Below, piece by piece: positions 12,873 to 22,310 of a stretch of DNA of 64,000 nucleotides. The stretch is taken from the NCBI GenBank assembly GCA_000442125.1, contig KE546969.1, positions 930,001-994,000 of the forward strand, written 5' to 3'. The first letter of the stretch is position 1. Each line of letters begins with the position of its first letter. The stretch is from Opeltia flavorubescens. Taxonomy: Eukaryota > Ascomycota > Lecanoromycetes > Teloschistales > Teloschistaceae. Below the pieces are notes generated by a model. The model was not told the origin of the DNA. It did not search any database and worked only from the letters and a program-made list of their open reading frames with translations. Position numbers and translations under genes: made by a program.

Positions 12873-14435
12873 TCATCTCATAGGCTTCCCCTCCTGCTTG
12901 CTAGACTCCAAAATTACCACACCAAAAGGATCTCGGTCCTGCTGCGAACATTCCACCAACACATCATCGTCCTTGACAGCATCTTCCCACTCCGCCGTCA
13001 ACTCTTCCGCTTCTGCTACTTCCTTCCTCACCTTCTCCCATTCCCCTTTCAAGACTTTCGTTAGTTTATCTCTCAAGACACTGCTCAAGTAGCCTCTTTC
13101 ACTATTGCTGTGGAACAATGTTATGACGCACTGCCCCTTTTCTGTTGCCGCGAGTGCTTCGTGGTGTGAAAGCTCGCCCGTGAATAGCAGGTCCGCCTCT
13201 ACACCCTTGAGGATGCTGTGTCCACTTCCGGCACTGACGCCGACGGTGCGGATCTGGATGTCTTCGACCTGCTTGCCTTGCTGATTGTTTGGTCAGAAGT
13301 CGTATCCGGGCTTAACTAGTAAGGAGAGGATGGACCTACGGGAATTGCGAGGGGAAATCCTTTCGGGCTGCCAACGCCATGCGCAATACGCTCCACCAAA
13401 TGTGTTAGGGGTTGTTGCTCTTTGAAGGTTATTAGACGACCCATTCCTGCGCCTTCGAAGCCTTCAACGCCGGTGACGGGGCTTATAACCGATCGCGTGT
13501 GCTGGACAGAGGAGCTACAGCCCCAAATTAGCGGTAAACACATGCGGGCGGACTATCATACCTACGGATTGAGATCAGTCTGGCTCGCGTCGACTGGGTG
13601 ATGACTGGGATAGGTAGGCTTGGAATATGTTCTCTGCATTCCCATCCTCGGCCGCTGTGGTTTCTTCTTTTCTTCTGGGGCCTGCTCTGTAGGAGTAGCA
13701 GTTCCTGATTTCTCATTCACCTCTTCGTTCTCGGGGATGGTATCCTCCGCCTTGCCTTGTTGCGCTGTATGGGTCGCCGGTTCTGGACTTGGTAGATGGC
13801 CTGTCACAATATCTGCGAGCCAGTCTGCCAGGCCCCCTGGTGCAGCATCGACAGCGGTGTGAGGGCTATAGACCTGAGTCCTTGCGGTTAGCTGATGACG
13901 CTAACGATTGAGAAGTGAGGAAATTGGGGTCACCATACGCTTATGCCCTCAAGGGCGAGTCGTAGGAGTGATTGTTGTTGGGAATCGGCCAAGGTTAAGC
14001 TCTTGAGACCTCGAAATATTATGGGATCTGGAACAGTGTGAGATAGTGACGCTTTCTATGAGTTCGAGATGTTTGCCCACGGTATGCGACCACAACGCAG
14101 TCCTTGCGCTCAATGGCTTCGTCCGCGACTGCTTTTGTGAGATCGATGGTGAGCAATACTGAGTTCATCTGGCGTCGTATAGGATCAAAGGGAGCTTCGA
14201 GGAGCACTGATGGCCGTCAGAGCTGCGAATCTCTAACTCATGGGGAGGTAGGGATGCGCTGACAGCCTGTATTGTCGAAACTTTTATCCGCCAGGGCCTC
14301 TGGATATCTGTAATGCACTAATGCGTAAGAATGGTTTAGATTGGCCCAAGAAGGATTGCCAACTTACAGCTTCCGCATGGAGCTTATGACAGCCCTGGTG
14401 AAAGGGCTAGCCCTGTCAGTCGTGTAGGTGCTCAT
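12873..14435 (-). CDS. NIF3 family protein (NGG1-interacting factor 3-like)
   Basis: Seven exons: 14435-14368, 14307-14264, 14206-14081, 14027-13939, 13873-13566, 13514-13340, 13280-12873; 405 residues. Conserved NIF3 blocks: YPEALADKSFDNTGLLLEAP, VLLTIDLTKAVADEAIE, VVVAYHPIIFRGLKSL (the metal-binding His region), VYSPHTAVDAAPGGLADWLA, VGVSAGSGHSILKGV, and DLLFTGELSHHEAL (second metal-site region). A charged, low-complexity insert of about 80 residues (PSPEPATHTAQQGKAED onward) sits between the halves, as in other fungi. The family is conserved in all domains and binds two metals; its biochemical role is unsettled. Each exon junction was fixed by reading phase. Confidence 0.88.
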
Positions 14436-14699
14436 TCTGGCGGCTCGACCGATAGCTGTCCGAAGCATGAAAAGCTGGAAACCAGGGTACCGGCCAAGCA
14501 GGGAATAAAAGTCTAGACAACGGCGGAACGGTTCCCGGTTGTCGGTTCCTATGATCTACGATAAGCGAGGCGGCAGAGCGCATGGACCACCTTAGCTACC
14601 CTGGCTACGTCAGCGTTCGGTAACTCTCAATGCACCTCATGCCCTACCGAGCGTGACGGCTTACCAAGCGTGTCACTACAAAGATTCCGAACAACTTTA
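14436..14699. promoter_or_regulatory. short divergent promoter NIF3 / BolA
   Basis: 264 bp between divergent starts. The two genes almost certainly share regulatory sequence. No specific site was recognised. Confidence 0.45.
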
Positions 14700-15161
14700 A
14701 TGCAGCATTTTTATCGTCCTTGGAAACAGAGTCTTGTTCGAGGACATCGACCGTTGATTGTACCACTACCCAGAGCTAGATCATTCGCAATGAGCACGGG
14801 GGCCGCGGAGACAGACACTCAAGCCGAAAATGTTGCCAGCACTTCTGGTATCACCGCATCTTCACTCCAGCAGACGCTCAAGGAGAGACTCGACGCGGAA
14901 CATGTGGATATCGAAGACATGTCAGGTAGCTCAGTCTTACCACTTTTCCCAGTGCCAGGCTTACACACAACCTCAGGTGGCTGTGGCCAGGCATTCAACG
15001 CCATAATTGTTTCCTCACAATTCGAGAACAAGAACACATTGGCGCGACATCGACTCGTTAACTCCGCTTTGAAAACAGAGATCGCTGCAATACATGCCTG
15101 GACGCCGAAATGCATCACACCGGCAGAATGGCAGAAGAAGCAGGGTGCTGGGGAATACTAG
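14700..15161 (+). CDS. BolA-domain protein, probably mitochondrial
   Basis: Exons 14700-14925 and 14977-15161; 136 residues. The 51-bp intron has no in-frame stop, so the genomic frame reads straight through; splicing is inferred because it restores the conserved block DMSGGCGQAFNAIIVS, where the unspliced frame puts 17 foreign residues. The N-terminus (MQHFYRPWKQSLVRGHRPLI) is basic and looks like a mitochondrial presequence; a second Met starts MSTGAAETD. The BolA core continues with NTLARHRLVNSALKTEIAAI and ends HAWTPKCITPAEW. BolA proteins act with monothiol glutaredoxins in Fe-S cluster delivery. The upstream GTG at 14670 is in frame but not a likely start. Confidence 0.88.
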   Translation: MQHFYRPWKQSLVRGHRPLIVPLPRARSFAMSTGAAETDTQAENVASTSGITASSLQQTLKERLDAEHVDIEDMSGSSVLPLFPVPGLHTTSGGCGQAFNAIIVSSQFENKNTLARHRLVNSALKTEIAAIHAWTPKCITPAEWQKKQGAGEY

Positions 15162-15680
15162 AAAGGATAGGCGATCGATAGATCATGGCATGGTGTTCTC
15201 GGAGCTTATCGTTGTCTCAGATGATGTTAAGAGGCAACATTTTGGCCTCTTTCATATAGAGTATAGAGAGTAGGTGGGCTTATTTTTTCAAAATTCAGAT
15301 ATTCTTCCACCCCGGTCCTCTTGCGTCACATCGAATGGTTGGCATGAATTCTTCGACATTTCGCTATTTTGCTTGGTGCTCGGGCGTTTCCTCTATCATT
15401 GGAAATCATTGTGAAGTTCATGAGCATGTAAGTTTACGAAAGTATTCATATATGGGAAAATCTGATAATATATTCATCCCTCAATAAAACAGACTGAGTC
15501 GACGATCTTTATAGAACACTTATAGCTGTCCAGAATCTATTGTAAAGCTGACACAACCCACATCTAGGCATGCCGAGATTCGTCCCCTTCATGCCTGTGC
15601 TATGATTAGCGCATAGATTCCACGGTTGTCCATTGAATTTCCGTCGTTAGAGTGGCTCGGATTGAGAGATACCACGATGG
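15162..15680. other. intergenic region downstream of BolA
   Basis: No gene is apparent. AT content rises locally (TATA-type and ATTTT runs), consistent with 3' flanking sequence. The MITE starts at its right edge, with the 8-bp target duplication at 15673-15680. Confidence 0.45.
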
Positions 15681-16060
15681 GGTATCGTCTATAGTACAGA
15701 GGAACTAATGCATGCTTTAATTTAGCGCTTTCTAGTACGCTGAGCTCCATCTCTATCTTAACATGTTTCTCTCTGTACGCAGAGAACGCGTTTTTACCTC
15801 GCTAGCGCCGGTAATATCTCTATCTCAAGCTCTCCATAGGATGAATTTTCAAGGCTAGGTTGTATTTTTAGCCCTCTATAGACTCGCCTAACCTAAGAGC
15901 ATTTACCACTATAATTGTCCTACTTAAAAGCCTTCTTTATATCCTGTCTTGCATATTATTTGACGGAATATAAAGAGATAGGGAGGGTAAATAAAACTTA
16001 GCGTACTAGAAAGCGCTAAAGTGTGGCTTGCATTAGTTCCTCTGTACTATAGACGATACC
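15681..16060. mobile_element. MITE, probable hAT-type, with 8-bp target duplication
   Basis: The element is 380 bp and starts GGTATCGTCTATAGTACAGA; its right end is the inverted copy. The first 32 bases of each end are identical, and similarity continues for about 62 bases through TTTAGCGCTTTCTAGTACGCT. It is flanked by a perfect direct repeat CACGATGG (15673-15680 and 16061-16068). It has no coding capacity. An 8-bp duplication is the hAT signature, although the end bases are not the usual CAG type, so the superfamily is inference. It sits just beyond the stop of the permease gene and shows no RIP-like decay, which points to a fairly recent insertion or to a size below the RIP threshold. Confidence 0.85.
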
Positions 16061-16122
16061 CACGATGGAGGGCATCAGCCCTGTTTTGCCATGCTTGGCA
16101 AACTCATTGCATCCATTGTTTG

Positions 16123-18174
16123 TTATTCCTTCACGAGCAAGGTGACATTCGGTCCTTGATAGTGCTTTCTTGCGTAGAACACCCAATTCAATAGTGAAAC
16201 GAAGACCTCGAGGGCGACGACAGCGGATGTGTAATCTATTACCGGCGCCTTAGCTCATTCAACGGCCTCAAGGAGCTTGACAAGGTAAGAGTTTTTAAGT
16301 CGACCTACTCATTGATCCCGGTGTCACAGGCAGTCCAACTGGTAGGCTAAAAAGCACCAATGCGAAAACAGTCCAAGCGACGACAAGGCCATTGACAAGC
16401 CAACCAAATTTGCCTAAATTGAAGGGGCTCTTGGTTGGCAGATACTTTTGGTTCCGGCCCTGCCACATCAACAATGCTGCTGGGAAACTGAAGGAAATGA
16501 GTTCAGTAAGCATGGCTGAGCCAATGAATACATTGAACGCTGTTCCACTATAAGCATTCTTGTTTTAGAGCATTAGGAGGGTTCGAATTCGAGGACTCAC
16601 CAGAAGAAGATACGAGATGAATACATCCTAGGATTGATAGCCAAATGCCATTAAAAAGTAATGACCAACCTGGCACACCAAACCGGTCATTCGTTAGCTT
16701 GACGTACTGGGATAGGATTATCGCATCGTCTCTGGCAAAGGACCAAGTCAGGCGTGAACCGCTTTGGACGCTTCCGATCGACGTAACAAAAAGTGCCAAT
16801 AACATCATGGCCATGAAGACTGTGGCTGCCGCGCCGGACCCCGTGGCTTGATACCAGACCTCATATATTGGGACCCTACTCAGCTCGTCAATTGACGCTG
16901 AACAACCGACCTGGCAATGGATTTACCCTGTCTTGCTGTTGACTGCAGCATCGATGTCTTTCACACAGTAAAGCATTGAGACGACGAAGAAAAAAGTCGT
17001 GATAAATCCCACGACTAGACTGTTGACTATAGCTCGGGGAACCGTTTTCGCCGGCTCATAGCAATCTTCTCCTAAATGAACAGCTTTCCGGGGTCAGCAT
17101 CTCCTGCTGGAGTAAACGCAAAGAGCGAGTGCACGTTTCGGAACTCTGAAGACAGTTTACTTTGGGGGATCATTGCTCGGAAAACTACTCACCGCCATCC
17201 AGGCCTCCAAAGCCATACATCGGATTGATAAGGCCGAGCATGAAAACAAGCCCGTCAGAATCCCAGCCGGTTTTATTAACGCTGTTGAGCCATACATGAT
17301 GGCTCGACTGCTTGGGGTATGCGACAGCCAGACACACAATACTTATGATGAACACCGATCCTAACGATACCACGACTTGTGTTTGTCAGCATTCTGCAGC
17401 GGCACGTCGTCAATGCACTGTTGAGCCTGAACTTACACCCAATGTTGTGCGTCCATGGCGCTCGACGCAAGAAGAAGAAATTGTATACGATAGTAACGAT
17501 GTTGTTCGCCTGATACAACATGAACGTGTGCCAGCGTTCAATCTTGTAAGAGTCGATATGAAACGCGACTATGGCAAGAAGAAGTTGAGCTACGATGATG
17601 TGCGCAGTGGAAATCATAGCAACACGGCCGACGGCATTGATGGATCCACAGCAGTAAGACTGTCGCGAGGGTCAGTAGGCGCCGGTTTATGGAGAACCTG
17701 AGCAACGCACGAGTCCCCGTTTTGTACGCTCCGGCGCAAGGAGTGATGTCCAGTGGTATTGGCCTCCAGCAGTGGTGTAGCGAGCCGCCAGTTCCGCTAA
17801 AGAGAGTGCCACGGCTCCATATACAACAAGAACAACCAAGAGACCATACAATACCGTTACGGATCCGCCATGGCTTAGTCCAAGGATAAGCGTGGATGCA
17901 ACCGTCAACCAGCTGCTTAGGAGATTGAAGGCTACCGATATGATTTCGAAGAAGCCAGTCGTTCGGGGAACTCTTTCAACGTCACCTATGATCACGGCGC
18001 CTAGAAAAAGGGGTCAGTTTGCACTGGAGGCTGTTGGGAGAGCAACCTATGATCTCTTCCTCCACTTGATCTGCTGAGCTTTTCGATCAGTCTTATTTCT
18101 ATGGTTTGGCTGTTTGCAAAGATGGACTTACGGCCAGAAGAATGTCGAACTCGTTCGGTCTCATTCTGAGCCAT
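16123..18174 (-). CDS. APC-superfamily amine/amino-acid (choline/GABA-type) permease
   Basis: Nine exons: 18174-18132, 18073-18047, 18000-17711, 17659-17437, 17375-17193, 17071-16927, 16875-16601, 16539-16309, 16235-16123; 509 residues, a usual length. Conserved ACT-family blocks: GDVERVPRTTGFFEIISVAF (start of TM1), ARYTTAGGQYHWTSLLAPE, LSYCCGSINAVGRVAMISTA, GWDSDGLVFMLGLINPMYGF, CYEPAKTVPRAIVNSLVVGF, VWYQATGSGAAATVFMAMML, GSRLTWSFARDDA, and a C-terminal pair of helices ending in YARKHYQGPNVTLL. It should sit in the plasma membrane with 12 helices and import a small nitrogenous substrate; the substrate is not predictable. Exons 1-2 are the least certain. All the apparent frame breaks resolve as introns, so I regard it as intact. 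Confidence 0.85.
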
Positions 18175-18936
18175 TCTTCAGTATCAATACTCCAAAGGCT
18201 GTGGAGATCGATTCTTTTTTCTTGCTGTTTTTTGGGCGTGCCCAGAATTCACCACAGTCTGGCTTTCTACCACAGCTGTAGGCTACATAGGAACCATAGC
18301 CGGGTCCTATAGCAATTCAATCGGAGTCGGATGATCCTGTTGGGGTGATAGTCTCTTTCACTGTTTCGGCCTCTTTTCCCGAATAAGAGCTGTCCGGTCT
18401 TACTTGCGGCACAAGGCTGGAAGTTTACGGTAGTATGCGTCTGAAATTTCCTTTGTGGTCTTGGAAGTCCTGTCAATGGAGTACAGTCATGGATATATCA
18501 ATTCTAGTCCAATCCTTGGTGGGTCTGTTGGGAGCGCACAGATTCCGGCATCAAAGATCAGGAATTGTGAGATCCACATAATTTCATAAGGCTGAATAAT
18601 TCGAGTCGGTGCATGAGTGTTCCGTGGAGCCTGTGGTGGACTTTGTGAAGACTCGGGTATATATGTCATATTATCACCGTTACGCACGGGTTCAGGCCTT
18701 GCACATGAAGTGCATAGGCAAGACAATCGGATAGGCATCTCAATATGCACTATCTGACACTTCAATGCAATCTAATCATTCGTACTGCAGACGCGCCATT
18801 TATTAAGGTTCGTTGCTTTCCAATCGCGATTCTCCGACACCGAAATTATGAGAGATTATAACCTGAGCCAATGTCCTAGCCTTCGAGGGCAACAAAATCC
18901 TTGAAAAGTCGGAGCTACCTAATGGTTCAAGCTTTA
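18175..18936. other. intergenic region, possible 3' tail exon of the PTH11-like gene
   Basis: Holds the permease promoter. On the minus strand, 18765-18487 is open (RPEPVRNGDNMTYIPESSQ and onward), resembling a polar cytoplasmic tail. A GTGAGT donor near 18952 and an in-phase CAG acceptor near 18750 could splice it onto the PTH11-like gene. I cannot decide this from sequence. Confidence 0.35.
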
Positions 18937-20224
18937 CTATTGGGGACTCACTCCATTAGTCGACTTGGCTTTTGCTACAACGGCAGTGAGTGGGATGGCC
19001 GAATCTATGAGACTAAATTGGAACATATCAATGAGGGGCTTCATCAGCGGTACGCAAGCAGTGATGATGCTTAGAGTCATCGAAGCTCTTCGTGATGCTC
19101 AGCTCCAGATTCGATGACTTGCGAGGTGTAAACCTACTGTCCCCATATCGTTGCATCAACAACAAACCCTACGTAGTTTGATCTTCAGCCGGGGCAATAT
19201 CAATAGTAGAGTGAACGTTCGACATACAAGGTTTGTCCGACTTGTGCAGATACTCGTGCAAGCTGGCAAGCTCGAGCGAGGTGGCGATGCACACCCTAAG
19301 AGTGTCGTGAATAGAAATTCCTCTCGAAGGATACACGGTCTTACAATATTCGCACAGAGAAGATCGCATAGATAATCTGTTTCCGACTCTGTTTTATCTG
19401 AACCCGCCAGAGGAGCGCAAAGGGGAAAACAATGATGACGATATCCGAAATGATTATGATAGCTCCGTTGATCATATATAGGGTTTCCTTGATCTTGCTA
19501 TTAGCACTACACCCAACGATCTCCTGAAGAGGAATACCTGATTGGAGCACCCGGAGGCGGCGAGATTCCATGGTGTTGGCAGCGGACACTGAAGAGCGTG
19601 GGCAATCATGGCTGCCCCGGCCCAAAGGGTTAATACAAGTGCAAAAAGCCATAAAGTTCGCCGCATCAGTCGCACTGGCGTCAGTCGGAGGAAAACCAAG
19701 ATAAGGGATAGCTTTGCTAGGTAATGTACCAATATCACTAGAAGCTGGCTTGTATAGATGGCCTAAAGTCATTAGCGAAAGCTTGAAAAAGACTTGAGCC
19801 GGAATCTAATATGAGAGAGCACTGCCAGACCTTGTTGTAGTAAGTATAATCGTGAATGTTCAAGCTGGACCTATGTCTTCCGAGGCCATGATTGACAGCT
19901 AGGTGAATTACCACAGCCTGTATGATTGCTAGGATCTGGACGGACAAATTGATCAGTACTCTTGCTTCTGTGCTTTCGCAAAATACTCGGTAGAAAAGGC
20001 GACATTGGACATACGCCTGCAATATAGATCGCCGCGCTATCTCTGTCGAGCTCTGGTCTTGTTCCAGTTCGTGCTATGACGGCAAGTCCCATCAGGCAGA
20101 CCATGATCCAAGTTGCCACAACTACAGCAGGCCCATGGTCGCTGGCTGTTATGAGACCATGCGGTGGATAGGTACCGCCGTTGCCATGAAAAACTAAGTG
20201 ATCCGGCAAGCTGGAGTCAGACAT
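18937..20224 (-). CDS. PTH11-like / rhodopsin-domain seven-helix membrane protein
   Basis: Seven exons reconstructed: 20224-20015, 19935-19831, 19762-19538, 19487-19345, 19295-19228, 19168-19138, 19087-18937; 310 residues if it ends at the stop at 18937. Family blocks: DSAAIYIAGILAIIQAVVIH, LAVNHGLGRHRSSL, YTSQLLVILVHYLAKLSLIL, FLRLTPVRLMRRTLWLFAL, a Cys before TM6 (CSNQETLYMINGAIIIISDI), SVRILVCIATSLELASLHEY, ATIWGQASMTLSIITACVP. This fungal class of G-protein-coupled-receptor-like proteins includes Magnaporthe PTH11, used in surface sensing, though this one lacks a CFEM domain. Many paralogs are usual. An extra C-terminal exon near 18.5-18.75 kb would add a cytoplasmic tail. It starts about 410 bp from the AT-rich island. 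Confidence 0.75.
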
Positions 20225-20638
20225 GAATACTGGGTATTCGTGCGATTCAAACAGAAAAGCTTGTACCCTGTTTTAAGACTTCGGCTACTATGCCTTCCAC
20301 AGAAATGTAAGGAGATGAATTCGATTCTAGATGCTATTTAGTTGAATAGCCCATGATCGCGGTTCACGAGTGAACCCCGGTCTTCCGACTCGCTGGCTCA
20401 AAAACGTTTCGAAGTCACACAAACAACGTGCATAGCCATAGTAGCTGGCTGTATGGTGCATGTGTACATATGCATTGGGGAGCCATCTCCAGGTTTATTT
20501 ATGCATCATTACACGCTTGGCTGAAAACAAAGCCATTGGCTTGGAAACATCCGGTCTATGAAAGGTACGGTAGGAGATGCAGTCGATCGTTCCTACTTAC
20601 AGTGTATCGCAACGGATGACACACATATCCGTTGGTGC
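20225..20638. other. flank between PTH11-like gene and the AT-rich island
   Basis: Ordinary base composition with normal CpA/TpG content right up to the inverted-repeat tip. Holds the promoter of the PTH11-like gene. No gene seen. Confidence 0.45.
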
Positions 20639-20783
20639 ATTTAGCGTTTACAAAACCCTAGAGACTGCTTGACATCGAGAACAACAATACTAATACACCT
20701 ATTTTAGTAGCAAAATAATTCTTTTCTCTAGCTACTATAGCTATTTTATTTACTAAATCGCCTATTATAGTAATTTTAAAGCC
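20639..20783 (+). repeat. left terminal inverted repeat of the island
   Basis: Begins ATTTAGCGTTTACAAAACCC. The outermost 82 bases closely match the right end in inverted orientation; similarity then becomes patchy to a shared TAAAGCC. The outer part keeps several CpA dinucleotides (ACAAAACC, GACATCG, AACAACAATAC) that are almost absent further in. Confidence 0.85.
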
Positions 20784-20859
20784 GTATATATATACTATAT
20801 ATAGGATTTCTAGTATAACTTTTTTTAAACTTTATCGTATTATTTAAATATATACTAGT

Positions 20860-22050
20860 ATTAATTTATAACTTTATTAACCTTTATTATAATCTATTTT
20901 TTATATCTATTTTTTATTTAAACTTATACCTATAAAATTTTATTTAAACTTTATCTATAAATCCGTTTTATATATATAAAAAAAATTTAACCGGTAAAAA
21001 AATATTTAGAGGGATTAAACCTCTATTTATTCTTCGGTCTAATCGTTAATTTAAAGGCTAAAAGGAGGTAGAAATATAAATAAAATAATCGTCTATCTAT
21101 TTTTTAAAAATAATACTCTATTTTTTTTTTAAAAGAAGAAAGAAAGCTTTATATATTAAATAATATTTAAAAAATTAGATTATAAGGCTATTATTAAAGA
21201 TAGGTTAGCTATAATATAATAAATAAAAGTATTTAATTTATTTTATAGGCTTTTTTTTAAATTAAATAATAATAATTTTATTATTAATACTCTATTATAG
21301 TTTTAAATTAAATTATAATATTCGAAGTTACTATATAAATTTATATTTATAAAATTTTTTTTAAATTTTATTTATATATTTATACTATATATAAAAAAAA
21401 AACCTAATTAGTAAAAAAATATCGAGAGGGTCGAACCCTCGTTTATATACTTTTTTTTTAGCTAGAACGCCGGTTTAAAGTTTAATTAAAAAAAAAAAAA
21501 AAAATTTAATAATTATCTATTTATTTTTTAATAATAGCGCTTTATTTTTTTTTAAAAAAACTTTATATATTAAATAATACTCGAAAAATTAAACTATATA
21601 ATTATTAATAAAGATATATTAGCTATAATATAATATATAAAAATAATTTTAATTTATACCGCGCTAGATTCGAGCTAAATTATAATAGTATTATTATTAA
21701 TATTTTACTATAGCTTTAAATTAAATTGTAATACTTATATTTATAAAATTATTCTATACCTATAATAGAAATCCGACCGGCTAAAAAGAAATATTTAAAA
21801 GGCTCGAACCTCTATTTATATATACTATAATATATCTAACCTCTATTTTACTAGGGTAGGTTTATTATATAAATTTAAAATATATAGCGGAAGTAGATAT
21901 ATTTAAAGAAATATACTCGCTTTTATATTAAATACTATTTAAAAAGCTAAATTATTAAATTATATAGCTATATTAATAATATAATATTAGCTAGAATATA
22001 ATATATAGATATAAATCTATATTATACCTATTATTTTTATTTATATTACT
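20860..22050. repeat. degraded tandem repeat, about three units of 365-415 bp
   Basis: Three copies of a block share a marker (GGTAAAAAAATAT-like, then a GAGGG...CCTC hairpin, then TTTAT) near 20990, 21405 and 21770. A second marker, TTTATATATTAAATAATAC-like followed by TAGCTATAATATAAT, follows each at similar spacing. Copies have diverged by C-to-T/G-to-A type change. On the minus strand the hairpin of unit 2 reads GAGGGTTCGACCCTC, like a tRNA T-arm. Confidence 0.6.
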
Positions 22051-22240
22051 ATTATTAATTATATTTTATAATAGTTTTAAACTAAATTATACTTTTAATA
22101 ATAACTATATCGCGAAATATATAAATCTATTTTAAGCAATTAATATATAATAATAACGATTAGAATAATATAATAGCCTTTATAATTAAATAATAAAAGA
22201 TATATATATTAATATATAAAGCCCGGGTTTAATTTCTAGT

Positions 22241-22310
22241 AGATATTATTATATTAAATATTACTCGAAATAATTCGAGTAATATTTAATACTAGCGATA
22301 ATAATATTAT
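22241..22310. repeat. palindrome inside the island
   Basis: ATTAAATATTACTCGAA (22253-22269) is followed after four bases by its exact inverse TTCGAGTAATATTTAAT, and weaker symmetry extends outward on both sides. It may be the junction of two nested inverted elements; no more can be said. Confidence 0.5.

Noticed and set aside
16123-18174. The left permease as a RIP-damaged pseudogene
   Set aside because: A nine-exon model sums to 510 codons with no stop, and every junction restores a family motif. CpA/TpG content is normal.
18937-20224. The PTH11-like gene as a pseudogene
   Set aside because: Apparent frame breaks all resolve as short introns with correct phase and family motifs across the joins. 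Only the tail is uncertain.
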